A DNA stretch of 64,000 nt from Amphirosellinia nigrospora (Eukaryota; Ascomycota; Sordariomycetes; Xylariales; Xylariaceae). Of this stretch, positions 1-14,295 are shown one piece after another (the first letter of the stretch is position 1; each line of letters opens with the position of its first letter). The notes below the pieces were generated by a model. That model worked only from the letters and a program-made list of their open reading frames with translations, was not told the origin of the DNA and made no database searches. The stretch is from contig SCHM01000004.1 in NCBI GenBank assembly GCA_004123355.1, positions 5,111,017 to 5,175,016 of the forward strand, given 5' to 3'. Position numbers and translations under genes: made by a program.

Positions 1-2651
1 ATATAAATATAAATATATTTTATTTATTTTATTATTTTTATTAAATATATTTTTAAAAAAATAATTATATAAATAAAAACTATTTAAATAAATATATTAT
101 AAAAAATAATTATAAAATAATTATTATAAATTTTAATATTTAATAATATAGTTTTTTTTTTATAAATATATAAAAAAAAAAGCTTTATATAATATATTAA
201 TTTTAAAAAAAACTATAAAAATTCGCGCTAAATATAATAAATAAAATTAAAATATTAAAAAAATTATTATTTAAATTATTATTAAAAAAAAAAAAAAATA
301 ATTTTTAAAATTTAAAATAAATTAATTTTTTAATATTATTAATTATATTATTTTAATATTAAAAAGTTAATATAAATAATTAAATATATTATAATATTAA
401 TATTAAATTTAAAAAAATTAAATATTTTTTTATTTTATTTATAATTAAATTAAAGTTAAAAAATTATTTTAAAAAAAATTATTAAAAAAATTAATTATTT
501 AAAAAAATAATTTAAATAAATTTTAATTAAATTAAACTAGTTTTAATTAAAAAATATAAATATTTTTTATTTATAATAAATAATAATAATAAATATTATA
601 TTTTTAAAATATATAAAATAAAAAATAAATAAAAAATATTATTAAATATATTTATAATAAATAAATAAAAAATTAATATTTTAAATATTTTAATTTAATA
701 AAAACTATTAAAAAAATATTATATTTTATATATAAATAATAATAAAAAATTTAATATAAAAAATCTAAAAATATTTTATAATAAAATAAAAATAATTATT
801 ATTATTTTATTATTTATAAATTAATATTAAAATAATATAATTAAAAATTAATAAATTTTATTTAAAATAAAATTAAAGTTTTATTTTTATAAATTAAATT
901 ATTAATTATATTTTAAATATATAAAATTTTAATAATTATATATATTTTTAATAAAATTAATTAATTTATAATAAAAAAATAATTTTAATTAAAAAATATT
1001 TTAATTATTTAAATTAAAAAAAAATAATAAATTTAATTTTAATAATTTATAAATAATAAATATATATTATATAATATTTATTAATAAATTTATATATATA
1101 TTAGCTAAAAAATTAAAAATTAAAAAAATTAATATTATATTTTTAAATTATAAAAATATATTTAATTATATAATTTAGTTTATTAAAAATAATAAAATAT
1201 TATATATATTATATATAATTTTTATAAAAATATTAAAAATATAAATAATATTATAATTTTAAAAATATTATATATTTATTATTTTTTAAAATATAATATA
1301 AATTTAAACAATATTATTAAAAAATTAAAAATTTTATTTAAATATAAAACTATAATTATAATATTATTAAATAATATTATAAATAATAAAAACAAACTAA
1401 AAAAATATAGCTAATTATAAAAATAAACTATTAAATTAATTTTTATTATTAAATATAATAAAAAAAACTTTAAAAAAATTTAATTAAAAGTTTATATTTA
1501 TTATATAAAATAAATAAAAATTATTTTAATATAATTTATATTTTAAATATAATATTAAGCTAAAAAAAATAAAATATATATAAATAATTTTATAAACGAT
1601 TTAAAATATAAAATTAAAATAAATAAATTTAAAACTTAAAAAATTAATATAATATTTATAATTTATAAAAAATTAAATTAAATAAACTAAACTATTTTTA
1701 TATTTTTAAAAAACTATTTTTATATAAATTATTTATAAAAATTATTAAAAAAGTTTATAATAAAAATATATTTTTAAATATTTATTTTAAAAAAAATATT
1801 TATAAAAAAAATAAAAAAAAATAATTTAAAGCTATATTTAAAAAAATATATAGTTTATTTAAATATAATATTTTAAAATTTATAAAATATATAAAAATTA
1901 TTTATAACTATTTTATTAATTTTATATAAATATTTAAAAAAATATTTATTAATTAATAAACTAAATAATATAAAGCTAAAATTTATATTTATAAGTTTAT
2001 TTAACGTAAAAATATTAATTATAATAAAATTTTTATTTTTATAATTTAAATAAAATTATAAAAAACTTTAATTTTAATAACTATTTAAAAATAATATATT
2101 ATTTAAATCGATTTTATAATAATATTTTAAAACTTTTTATAAAAAAATATTTATAAAATAGTTTAAAATATTAAAAAAATATTTTAAAACTTTTAAATTA
2201 AAATAAAAAAAATATAATTAATTAATTAAAAAAATTATTAAACTAATAAAACTTTTATATAGTTTTAAATAATTAAAATATAAATAATAAATTAAAATTA
2301 AAAAAATTATAAATAAATTAAATTTAAATTTATAATTTTTAATAATATTATATATATTAATTATAAAATAAAAAAATTATAATATTTTATATAAATAATT
2401 TTTTAATTATAAAACTTAATTTAAATTATTTAAAAAATTTATTATAAAAATAAATAAAATAGTTTTAATAAATAATTATATTAAATTAATTAGTTTTTAA
2501 ATATATAAATTATAAAAAATAAAATTAATAATATATAAATTTTAATTAAAAATATATATAATTAAAATATTTAATTTTATTAATTTAAATTTAATATTAA
2601 AATATTTTATATTTATAAATATTAAAAAATAATTTATATTATTACGATTAA

Positions 2652-2858
2652 TGTCCTTTATAAAGGCAAAAGCTCCTAGTTAAGGTCTTATTTATATATT
2701 AATCGAGAGATATTAAGCTAGATCTAAGATCTAGCGGCTAATTCTATCTATAGGGATTTTATGTGTGTGCACGGTAGGGCTAATCATGTGACCCTAGGTG
2801 GGTCCCGCAGGGACCCACTATATCCACTATATCCGTATCTGGTCAGCCACCCGTGACT
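2652..2858. repeat. LTR-like repeat, well-preserved copy
   Basis: A ~207 bp island of normal composition lies inside the AT block. It begins with TGTCC and ends with CCCGTGAC. Read on the minus strand it starts GTCACGGGTGGCTGACC, which resembles the 5' ends of fungal copia-type LTRs as I remember them. A degraded copy lies in the same orientation at 11,100-11,301. I see no clear flanking 5-bp target duplication, and the exact ends are uncertain by a base or two. It could be a solo LTR or one LTR of a relic element. Confidence 0.6.
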
Positions 2859-5800
2859 TATATTATAAAATATAAAAAAAATTTATTTTTAAAAATAAAA
2901 TATTTAATTATATTTTTTTATTTAATAAATTAAGTTTTTTTTTAAATTATAAAGCTTAATATAAATTTATTATTTTATTTAAATAAAATTTATAATAAAT
3001 TTTTTAATAAATATATTAAAAATATAAAAATTAGCTAAATATATAAAAAATATTTTAAATATATAAATTAAATATAATAAACTAAAAAAAACTATTTATA
3101 TAAAATTTATAATAATATAAGTTTAATTTATTATTATATAAATTTATTTTAATATTAAATTTAAAATAATAAATTATTAATAAAATATATTATATTTTTA
3201 AATAATATATTAAATTATAATATTTTAAACTATAATTAATTATAACGAAAAATTTTATTAAAAATAAATATATTATAATAATAAAATAATAAATAATCTA
3301 ATATAAATAAAAAACTTTTTAAATAAATTTAAAATATTATTAAATAGTTTTATTATTTTTTTATATAATAATATTAAAACTATAAATTAATTTAAATATA
3401 TAGCTATATTAAAATAAAAAAAATATAAAAATAATATATATTATATTAATTAAAAAATATAAACTAATTATATTATAATATATATAAAATTAAAAAATAA
3501 TTTAATTAATAAATTAATTAAACTATTAAAAAAGCTAAATATTAAAGTTTTTATTTTTATTTAATTTATAAATTAAACAAATTAATAAAAAAAATTAAAC
3601 TAAGCTTTTTAAAACTTTATATAATAAATAATTAATAGCTTAAACTTATTTATTATTATTAAAAAAAAAATTACCGATATATTAATTTTTAAAAATAATT
3701 AATTTAATATTTTAATATTTATAATATTTTAAAACTTATAGATTTTATATATAATTAATTTAATTTATTTTATTATACGATTAATAAGCTTATTAAATAA
3801 TAAAAATAATATTTAGCTAAAATAACTAGTATTATTTAGCTATTTTTTTAATCTAAAAAAAGGTTTAAAAGTTTAAATTTAAAAAAGTCTAAAGTTTTAA
3901 AAAAATAATATTATCCGTTATTTATTTAATAAATACTTAAATAAATAAAAAAAATAATATTATTTTATTTTATATATTTTATAAAAAATAAAATATTTAA
4001 AAGTTTTTTTTTTAAACTTTAAAATAAATAAAAATTATACTAAAATTATATAATAATAAAAACGTTTATAAATAGCGATTTTAAGCTAAATAAAAATAAA
4101 TCCGTTTTAAAATAAAATATATAGCCTATATATATATAAATATTATATTTAGTTTAATTAATTAATTATATTTTTAATTATAAAAAAAAAAATTAATTAT
4201 ATATTAAATTAATTTAAAGTTTTTTTATTTTTTTAAAGCTTATAATATTATAATATTTATAGCTAAAAAAAATATTAATATATAAATCTAATATTTAATT
4301 AGCTTAATAATAAATTATATAATTATTAATATTTAAATAGCTATATAATATAATAATACGTAGCTTATATATATATTAAATATTATATAGTATATATAAA
4401 AAAGCTTTTTTATATAAAATAAAAAAAATATTAAGCTATTATAACTATTTAAATATATTTTTAATATTTAATAAAAAATAACTTATTAATTTATAACTAA
4501 AAACTAAAAATATATAATATAAATATACTAATTAAACTAACTAACTTAGTATTGCTTTTTAATATTAATATTATTTTTATAACTTTTAAAGCGTTATTAT
4601 TTAAATAATTTTTTTCGAATTTATTTTTTTTATAGTTTTTAGCTATTTTTTAATTTTTTTAATAGTTTTACTAATTTAAAGTTATTTTTATAAAGTTTAA
4701 ATAATAATTTAAACAAGTTTTTAAAATTATTTAAAAATATTATTTTTTATTAAAATTTTATTTTTTTTAATTTATTTAATATTAAAAAGTTTTTTTATAA
4801 TAAAATTATAATATTTATATTTATTTATTTTTTATTCGGGTTTTTTTCGTTAAAAATTATTATATCGTTTTTAAGCTATTTAATAGTTTAATTTAATAAT
4901 AAATTATTTAAATATTTTTATAATTAATTAATATAATATAAGTTTAAAGCGCGTTAATTTAAAAGTATTTTTAATTAAAATATTAATAGTTTTATTTTTT
5001 TAACGATTTATAATATTAATATATTAATAAATAATTTAATTTATTTAAAAATTAATTAATTATTTATAATTAATATTTTTTATAATAAATATTTAGGTTT
5101 TAACTTTAAAGTTTAGTTTTTTTTAATAATAGTTTTTTTTTAAATTATTTTTTTTTACGTTTATTTTAAAATTTATTATATAGTTTTAACGTATTTTTTA
5201 ACCGTTTTTATTAATTATTATTTTTTTTTAAATAATATATTTTTAATTAAAATATTAGCTATATTTATATAATTAAACTAGTTATAATAATTAAATATAA
5301 AAATTTAAATAATACTTTATAAAGTTATAATTTAATAAATTTATATAGCAAAAAAACTACTATAAAATTTATAATAAATAAAGCTATTTTTTAAATATTT
5401 TAATAATAATTATAAAAAAAATATAATTTTTAATTTAAATATTTTAATAATTTTAGTTTAATTTATTAATTTATAAATTTTAAAAATAATAATTTTTAAA
5501 TAATATTGAAATTTTCGCTAGTTTATTAATAAAAATTTAAATAAACTAAAGTTTTTATTAAAATTAATTTTTCTAATAGTTTAAAAATATAAAAAAGTTT
5601 TTATAATAAAATAAATAGCTTAAATTATTATTACTATTTATTATAAAATATTAATTATAATAGTTTGTTTAATTAATTAATTATTATAAATATAAACTTT
5701 TTTTGTTTTTATTAATTATTATTTTATTTAATTTTAAAAAAAGTACACTAAATAAAAAAAAGGTTTTTTATCGATAAAAAAATTTTTATTTTTTATATTT

Positions 5801-6421
5801 AAATAAGAAATTTTTTTACCCGAATTAAAAACTTTTTTATTTATTTATTATATTAATTAGTTTTTAATATTTATTTTTATTATATAAATAATTATAAATT
5901 TAATAAAATAATTTAAAATTAAATATTTATATTAAATAATAATATATATATAAATAAATTATAAAGTTTTATTTTAATTTTTTTTTATTATAAATTATAT
6001 TAAATTTAATTTTATATTAAATTTAATTATTTAATATATACGTTTTATTAACTTAATTATTTAATTTATATATATTAAATATAATTATTTAATATTATTT
6101 ATTTAATTATATTTATAGTTATTTTATTTTTTATTTTTTTAATTTAATATTAATTTAAATATTTATTATTTTTAAATTAAAATTAATATTATTATTATAA
6201 ACTTTATTTAAATATAATTTTTATTAAGTTATTTTTTAAAAAACATTATAAAATTAACTATTATATTAATATAATAAATATAATAGTATTTTTATAAAAT
6301 ATTCGTTTATAATTTTTTTTGTTTTTTTTATTTTTATTATATATTTAAGCGTAATTTTTAAGTTTCCGAAGATTTTAAAGCTTTAAATTAATTATAATAA
6401 ACGTATTTTTAAGTTTTTAAG

Positions 6422-6645
6422 TTTTTTTTTTAAACGTTTTAGCTAGCTTATAAAGTTTTTTTTAAATTTATTAATAAGTTTAAGCTTTTTTTGAAAATTT
6501 TTTTTTTTAAATATTTTAGCTAATTTATAAGGTTTTTTTCGGATTTATTAATAAGCTTAAATTTTTTTAAAAAGTTTTTTTTTTAAACATTTTAGCTAAC
6601 TTATAAAGTTTTTTTAAATTTATTAGCAAGTTTAAACTTTTTTTA
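6422..6645. repeat. Tandem repeat, ~75 bp x 3
   Basis: Three consecutive units of about 72-77 bp share the core TTTTAGCTA-CTTATAAAG...TTTATTAATAAG-TTAA followed by a poly-T run. Units start near 6,422, 6,497 and 6,574. They survive inside the RIP block with mostly transition differences, so the array existed before or during mutation. Confidence 0.65.
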
Positions 6646-6715
6646 AAAAAAATAAAAATTTAATACGTTATAAAAATTAATATATTTTATAATAGCGCTA
6701 TTATTTAAAATATAA

Positions 6716-6800
6716 AGTTTATAATTATATTTAAAATTAAAAATAGTTTATAATTATATTTAAAATTAAAAATAGTTTATAATTATATTTAAAATTTAAA
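6716..6800. repeat. Tandem repeat, 29 bp x 3
   Basis: The unit AGTTTATAATTATATTTAAA followed by ATTAAAAAT is repeated three times almost without change. It lies 70 bp after the 75-bp array. Its near identity contrasts with the decay around it, but the unit has almost no C or G left to mutate. Confidence 0.75.
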
Positions 6801-9800
6801 ATAATAATTTATATTTACTAAAAAACTTTTTAATTTTATTTAAATTAAAATCGTTTTAAAAATTTTAATATTATAATAAGTTTTTTTATTTAAAATAAAA
6901 ATTAATTATTTATTATAACATTTAATTTTTTAATTTTATTTTATAGTTTAAAATCGTAGTTTAATTATAAATATAATATAACTTTAAATATATTATTATT
7001 ATTAATAAAATAAATATATAAAAAATATTATATATTAACGTTTATATTTATAAACAAATTTATTATTACTATTAATTAAATAGCCGAATATTTTTATAAT
7101 AATTATATAATTATATAAAAAAATAAAATATTATAATTAATAAATTAAAATAAAATAATAAGTTTTATTAATATAACTTATTAAAAAAAAACGAACTAGT
7201 ATAACTAATAATTATAATATTTATTAATTTAAATATATAGTTCTTAAAAACTTAAGCATTTTTACCTTTAAATTAAGGGGCTTTTAGTTTAAAGTTTATT
7301 ATTAAATATTAAAAAATTTTAAAAAAAAATAATATAATTATAATAATTTAAATATTTTATTATAAAATATTTTAATAAATTAATATTTTAAATAGTTTTT
7401 TATATATTAGTTATAATTTTTTATTAATTTTAGCTATTAATATTATAATATTATAAGTTTATAAGTTTTATTTTACTTAAAATAAATAATTATAATATAA
7501 TTATATAATTTTTTTAATATATAATAAATAAATTATTTATTTTAAATATTATAAGTTATTTTTTATAAATAATTAAATTTTATTTAAAGTTTAATTTTTG
7601 CTTAAATTAATATAAGCTTTTTTTAATAGATTTTTAAATCTAAAAACTATTAATTTTATTATAATATTTTATTTATTAAAAAGATTTTAACAGCTAAAAT
7701 ATTAATTATAGCTTTTATTTTAAGTTTATATATAATTATTATATATTAATTATTTTTTTTAAGTTAAAAATATAAATAATAATTTTTTTTACTTAAAAAA
7801 TATTAAATTTATTAATTAATTAAAATATAATATTATTTTAATTTTTTATTTATTTTTTTATATTTATAAGTTTTTTTACTTTTTTATAAAATATTAATAA
7901 TAACGTTTTTAAATCTAAAATAATATAATAATAAAATTATAATTAATTATTAGTTTTATTTATTTTTATTATAAGTTTAATTATTATTTAATATTAAATA
8001 TTTAAAAGTTTTATAGTTAATAATTACTATAAAAGTTACTTAGTTTAATTATTAGTTAATTTTAGCTTTAATATATTAACGTTTTTATTATTATTAGTAT
8101 TTTTTTATTATAAATTTTATAATTTAGTTTAATATTATATAATATTTTAAAAAAAATATAATAAAATATTATTTTTTTTTTTTTAAAATAAATATTTAAT
8201 AGTTATTTTATTAAAAGCGTTTATTTTAACTTTAGTTTTTTTTTCGTAATTATAATATATTAAAATAAAAATATAAATAAATAAATATTATAGTTCGTTA
8301 AAATATTTTAATATTTTATATTATTTAAAATATATATTTTTTTTTTATTAAATTAAATAAACGCTTAATTATATAGCTATATTTTATAATAAACTATTAG
8401 TAAAAATTATAAAATTTTACGAATAATTGTATATTTTTTATTATAATAAATTTTATTTTTTTTATATAATAATTCTTTTAAAATTAATTTTAATATATTA
8501 TATTTAATAATAAAATTAAATATTTTATTTTATAATATAAATTTATATTTTTTAATATTAGTTTAAAAATTAATAGCTTTAAATCGTTTTAGTATTTTTA
8601 TAACATAAACTTAATAGTTTTTTAAATTATTTAAAAATATTAAAATATTATTTATATAAACGTTATAAAAATTATTTAAATATTTTTTTAAAACGTTATT
8701 TATATATTTTTAAAATATCGCTAGTTTATTAAACAAATTAAAAAATAAAACTTTATATTTATACGATTTATATTTAATTTTAAATATAATAAAATTTTTT
8801 ATTAAATATATATAAATTTTATTAAATATTTAATAAATATTAATTTTTATAAAAATTTTAGCTTTTATAATATAAACTAATATTTTTTAAAAGTTTTTTT
8901 TATAAATAAAAATTTATTAATAAAGCTTTTTAATATTTTATTAAAATTAAATATTATATTTAAAAACTATTTTTAGTTTAAATTTATTTTTAATAAAATA
9001 TTTAATTTATTTATTATATATTTTATATTTTTTATTTATAAAAAAATATTTATTAGTTTTTATATTAATAAAATAATTATAAATAATAAATATTTTTTTA
9101 TTTAATATTAAAATATATAATATTAAAAACGATTTTTTTTTAAATATAAATTTAAAATCTTTTTTATTATTAATATTTTTATTTGCTAACGTTTTTTTAA
9201 AAAAGTTTATTTTTTTAAAATTAAACTTTTTTTATATTTTTTTAAAAGCTTTTTTTTTTTTTTTTTATCCGTATTAAATATATAAAATAATTAATTGCGC
9301 TTTTTATTTAACTATTATTTTTATTTTTATTAAATATTTTTTTAAAATATAATTATATTTTTAATAATAAAAAATTTTTTTTTTAATAATTATTTATTTT
9401 ATTTATAATAAATTAAGTTTTTAGTTTATTAAAAAATATAAATAATTTATTATATTATTATTAAAAATAAAAAATTTATTATTTTAAACTAAATATAAAA
9501 AATTAAATAGCTTAAATTAATCTTATATTAATATTTAAACTATTAATATTATTTAAAGTTTTTTATAGTTTTTATTTTTAACGTTAGTTTTTTTTAAATT
9601 ATAAATAAATTATTTAACGTATAAAATAAAAGTTTTATAAATATAAATTTTATTTAAATATTTATTTAATATTAATTTTTAAAATAAATAAAAAATTAAA
9701 TATAGAATTTTTTTTTATAGCGAAAATAAAATATTTTAGTTTTTAATAAATAAATAAAACTATTTTTAAAGTTTTAAAACTTTTTTAAAATTTAATTTAA

Positions 9801-11099
9801 AAATAATTTATTTTACGCAAGTTTTTTTTTTAATTAATTTATATATTATTATTTAAAATATTTTTAATTTTTAAATATTATAATTTAGTTTAATTTTTTT
9901 TTTTAAATAAAAGTATAAATTTTTAATAATTTATTTTTAAATATAATTTAATATTATGTATTTTTACGTTATTATAACGAATTAATTATAATATAAAATT
10001 ATATTTTAAAATTAATTTTATTTTAAATAAAATTATTAAAAAAAACTTATATTTTAATTTTATTTAATTTTTTAGTATATTTGCTTTTTAGTAATATTTA
10101 CGTTAAATAAAATAATATTATAATTATTTTTAACTAAATTAATAATAATTTAATTAGTTTTATTTAAATTTTTTTTTTATTAAATTTAGCTTAAAATAGC
10201 GATTTTTTCGCTAATTATATTAATTTTTTTTTTTTATATATTATAATAATTTTATAATATTTAAAATGTTACTAAAATTAATATTAATAATATTGTTTTT
10301 TAATATAAATTTTAAATTAAATAATTATAAATATAAAATATTAAATATTAAATTTTTATTTTTTAAAAAAAAACTTTATATTTTAATATAAACGTTATTA
10401 AAAACTATTTAATTATATAATTATTAAAATTTAAAAATATAGTTTTATTAATTTTTATAATTATAATAAAATAAAAACTTAGTTTATTATTTTAAACCGT
10501 TAAAACTATTAGTTTATTAATAATTATTTAAACTTAATTATAAAATAGTTTATATTAATATATTTAAATAAATTAAAATTTTTTATAAAATTATTTATAA
10601 ATATTAAAAGTAAAATTTTTAAAAATATTTTAAAACTTATTTTTTTTTTTTTTTTTAGCTATAATATAACTAACTATAAATATTAGCAACAAATATAAAA
10701 ATAAATTAAACAAAAAATATAAATAAAATTTATTTTTTAAAATATTTTTATAAATATAAAAATATAAATTAATTAAATTATTAAAATTAAAAATAACTTT
10801 TTTTTAAATAGTTATATAAACTATATTAGCTATAATAGCTATATTATTTTATATTATAATTAATATTATTAAAAATTTTGTTTTAACGTTAATTATATTT
10901 AATATAATATTAAAAATTTTGTTTTAATATTAATTTAAATTTAAAATTAAAAAACAATAAATTTTAATTAATATAGCTAGCTATAATAAAAATATAAATT
11001 ATATAAATTAATATATTTATTTAAAAAAATATTAAATAAATTAAAATTTAAAAAAATATTAAAATTAAATAATATTAATTTTTCGATTATTATAATTAA

Positions 11100-11301
11100 T
11101 ATTTTTATAAAAGCAAAGCTTTTAGTTAAAGTTTTATTTATATATTAATCGAAAGATATTAAGCTAGATTTAAATCTAGCAGTTAATTTTATTTATAAGG
11201 ATTTTATATGTATATATAATAAGGCTAATTATATAACTTTAGGTAGTTTTATAAGGACTTATTAATTTACTATATTTATATCTAGTTAGCTACCCGTGAC
11301 T
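11100..11301. repeat. LTR-like repeat, degraded copy
   Basis: This ~200 bp segment aligns end to end with 2,652-2,858 in the same orientation. Shared landmarks are TATATATTAATCGA, GATATTAAGCTAGAT, the AAGG/ATTTTATATGT block and the terminal TACCCGTGAC. The differences are overwhelmingly transitions in the direction expected of RIP. The two copies are ~8.4 kb apart, a spacing compatible with the LTRs of one element, but their very different decay argues against a single insertion event. Confidence 0.6.
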
Positions 11302-11542
11302 ATTAATATTAGTTTTTATATAAACTAATAAAATTTTTAAAATTATATTAATAGTTTTATAGCAAAATATAAATTATATTAATATATTAACTAGTTTTAA
11401 GCTTTTTTAAATAGTTTTTTTTTAGTAAGCTTTAGTTTAAATTTATGCTATTTTAATTTAGTTTTATTTATAAATAAAACTTTTTTAAATTTTTATAATA
11501 AATAATATTTAATTTAATATAAATATTATTAAACTTTTTTAG

Positions 11543-11544
<2 letters not shown>

Positions 11545-11579
<35 letters not shown>
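11545..11579. repeat. (ATA)n microsatellite
   Basis: About twelve uninterrupted ATA/TAA triplets within the AT-rich block. Confidence 0.85.
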
Positions 11580-11580
<1 letters not shown>

Positions 11581-12279
11581 TTAAGTTTAAATTTAAAATA
11601 AAAATATTTTTTTTTAAACTTTTTTTTAATAAAATTACGCTTTAGTTTTTTTTTATTAAAATCGATCGATTTAAACTTTTTAAAAAACTTATTTACTTTT
11701 ATTATTTATTTAAAAAGCTTAATATTTTTAATTATTATAATATTTTTATTTTTAAATATTTTAAATATAGTTTTATTAACTAGATTAATTTAATTAACTA
11801 AATTAATTAAATTAATTAAAACTAATTTTTATTTAATTTATTTAACTTTTTTAAATCGTTAATAATTTTATTAAACTTATTTTTATAAATTTTATTTTAT
11901 ATTATAATATAAAATTATTTTTTAATTTTTTTTTTAAAGTTTTTAATAATTTTATTATATTTTTTTTAATATAGCTTATTTTTATTTATTTTAAAATTAT
12001 ATATTATATTTTAGTTATTATTAAACGTTAATTTAATTAATTATTTTATCGAATAAATATTAATATTTTATTATTTTAATTTTTAAATTTATAATAACTT
12101 TTTTTAACTTTTTTTTAATTAATATTTATTAATTAAACAATTAAATTAATAATTAAAAATAGCTAAAATACGCTAATTAAATATTTTAAAAATTAATTAA
12201 TCGTAAAAATACGCTAGCTATATATATAAAAATAATATTAATATTAAAAAATACTAAATTAGTTAGCTTAATTAATATA

Positions 12280-14185
12280 CTAAAAGCCCTTTAAATTAAA
12301 AGCAAAAAAGCTTAAGTTTTTAGGATTTACGAGTATACTTTAGCAAGTTAAGGTTATTAGCTATATTGGCGTAGTTTTTCCGAATAGGTTGCTTTTAATA
12401 CGCTTTATTATTCCGCTTTAATTTATAATAGCTTTTTTTCCTGCATAATTATATTAATAATATTTGCTTGCTTTATTAATAATAATAATATATACTAAAG
12501 CTATATTATTGCTTTATAAATAAATTATAAAATTTATTCGATTTTTTTATTATAATAATAATATATATTCTAATAAAATAATAACTAGCAAATAATATTT
12601 AGTTTTTTTTATAATAATTTTTTTATATATTATTATTATATAATAAAATTATATTTTTTATTTATATTTTTTTTAAAAGCTTTTGCTAAATATAAAATAT
12701 TATTTTTTTTTAAAAATCGATTTTTTTTTTTATCTTTTAATATTTTAAATAAATAATATAATAAAAATTTAATAATAACAAAATAAACATATTTTATATA
12801 TTTCTAAATATAATATATATTAATAATTTTTTTTAAATATAAAATAAAAATAATAATTATTTTTTATTAAATAAAATAGCTTAATAAATAACTAATATTT
12901 TAAATAGTTTTACTATTTTATTAGTTTATTATTTATATATAAAGTTAAAATAAAATAGTAGCTTTTAAAATTTAGTTCGTTATATTTAATAAGCTAGTAT
13001 TAAAATCGTTAAATTTAAAATATATTTATAAACAATAGCTTATATAAAATATTAATAAAAAAAACTATTTAATAGTTATATATAATATAGTTTAGTTTTT
13101 ATATAATTTTATATTATATTAATAATATTATATAAAACTTTTATATAATAGTTTTTATTAATATAAACTATATTTTGTTTGATTTTAATAAGCTTATTAT
13201 TAATAGTTTTATTTATATTTTTTAATATATAACTATAATATTAAACGTTAATTTTTTTAAAAAAAAAATTCTCGGTTATAAAATATAACTTTATAACTTA
13301 AAAAATTATTTACGAATAATCTTTTTTATAATTTTCGAAGTATTTATATTATAAAACTAATTATAAAATAATTAATTATATTAAACTATATATAATAATA
13401 AAATAAATAAAAATAAAATATAATAAACTATTAATTAATATATAATTATTTAGCTATTATTTAGTATAACGTTTAATATATATAATAAATTAAATTACTA
13501 TTTAATAAAAAGTAATATTTAAAATAATAATAATAATAAAATAAATAAATATTTATATTATAATAAAATAGTTAAAACTAAAAATATAATTAGCGGCTAA
13601 AGTTCGTAAATAAATAAATAATATTTATAAACGAAGAAAAATATATAAAAAAAATAAAATAAATAAAAAAAAAATAAATATTTATTAGTAAATTATACTT
13701 AAAAACGAATAAAAGTTATTTATTATCGAAAAAATAAACTTAGCTAAAAATAATATTAATAAGCTTAAATAAATTTTTAAAAAAAGCTTTAAAAAACGAA
13801 ATAAAATATAAATAAAATAAAACTTTAAAATAAAATAAGTTAAATAAAGCTTAAATAGCTAATTAATAATCGGTAATCGGTAATAATAAAGTTATAAATT
13901 TTAAATTTATATTATTTTTAATATTAAAATATATAAATAGTTATAAAAAATAAGTAAATGTTTTTTAAAAAATTGCCCGAGTTATTAGTATTAAATAAAA
14001 AATAAAAAACATAAAGTATAAAACCTTAAATGCTAAATTATACGTTAAGCATAAAAAAAAAAAAAGCTTTAAATAATAAATAATTCTTAATTAAAAAAGA
14101 ATTTTTTATTTAAAATATAAACTAGATAAAAAAATTTTTATTAATAAAAAAACTTTCTTTTTATTTAGTTATACTTCCCTTATAA
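12280..14185 (-). repeat. Dispersed repeat, copy 2 (inverted)
   Basis: This is the reverse-oriented relative of 5,735-7,292. Its left end (CTAAAAGCCC, then AAGCTTAAGTTTTTA) aligns with the reverse complement of 7,240-7,292. Its right end aligns with the reverse complement of ~5,750-5,840. It keeps slightly more G/C than copy 1 (12,285-12,480 and 13,960-14,060), so it may be a less heavily mutated or more recent copy. No gene can be read from it. The 50 bases to its left (12,230-12,280) separately match the reverse complement of about 4,515-4,565. Confidence 0.4.
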
Positions 14186-14295
14186 AACTCAAGCATTTAT
14201 ATTATTATATATTTTTTATTTTTTAGTTATAAATTAAATAAGCTATTTTTTTATTAAATACTAGAAAATCTGCTTAAACAGCTATAGCAGCTTAA

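Larger units (their letters stand above)
5735..7292 (+). repeat. Dispersed repeat, copy 1 (forward)
   Basis: Two anchors in this interval match the reverse complement of sequence at 12.3-14.2 kb, and the anchors are collinear. One is the ACTAAATAAAAA segment at ~5,750-5,840, matching ~14,085-14,185. The other is the CTTAAGC / AGGGGCTTTTAG segment at 7,240-7,292, matching 12,280-12,334. The family is unknown. The interval includes three ~75 bp and three 29 bp tandem units. Boundaries are set only by the anchors. Confidence 0.4.
2652..11301. mobile_element. Possible relic LTR retrotransposon (copia-like?)
   Basis: Two direct LTR-like repeats bound ~8.2 kb of heavily mutated AT-rich DNA. The length suits an LTR retrotransposon, perhaps with later insertions. 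The interior is a fossil: it is decayed beyond recognition and no protein domain can be read by eye. The copia assignment rests only on the resemblance of the repeat termini. The interior also contains another repeat family (5,735-7,292), so the block is probably a nest of insertions rather than one element. The relic is old relative to the well-preserved repeat copy at its left end. Confidence 0.3.
1..14295. repeat. AT-saturated, RIP-degraded repeat block
   Basis: This block is built almost entirely of A and T, and many 60-base rows have no G or C at all (for example the first rows). The few remaining G and C bases sit mostly in CG, GC or AGCT contexts. No plausible coding frame survives. 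Composition changes to ordinary, roughly half-GC sequence within about 50 bases near 14,290-14,340. In ascomycetes this pattern is the known result of repeat-induced point mutation (C-to-T on both strands of duplicated DNA) acting on piled-up transposons. It could be pericentromeric, subtelomeric or an internal AT isochore; no telomere repeat is present at base 1. Patches that keep more G/C (2,640-2,860, 4,500-4,560, 12,280-12,480, 13,950-14,060) reveal repeat copies listed separately. Confidence 0.93.

Noticed and set aside
1-14295. Organellar (mitochondrial) DNA insertion
   Set aside because: The AT richness alone suggests it, but no mitochondrial gene can be read. The surviving non-AT patches are repeats with transition-type differences, which favours RIP.
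1-14295. Centromere
   Set aside because: Possible from composition, but nothing in the sequence defines a fungal centromere. CENP-A mapping would be needed.
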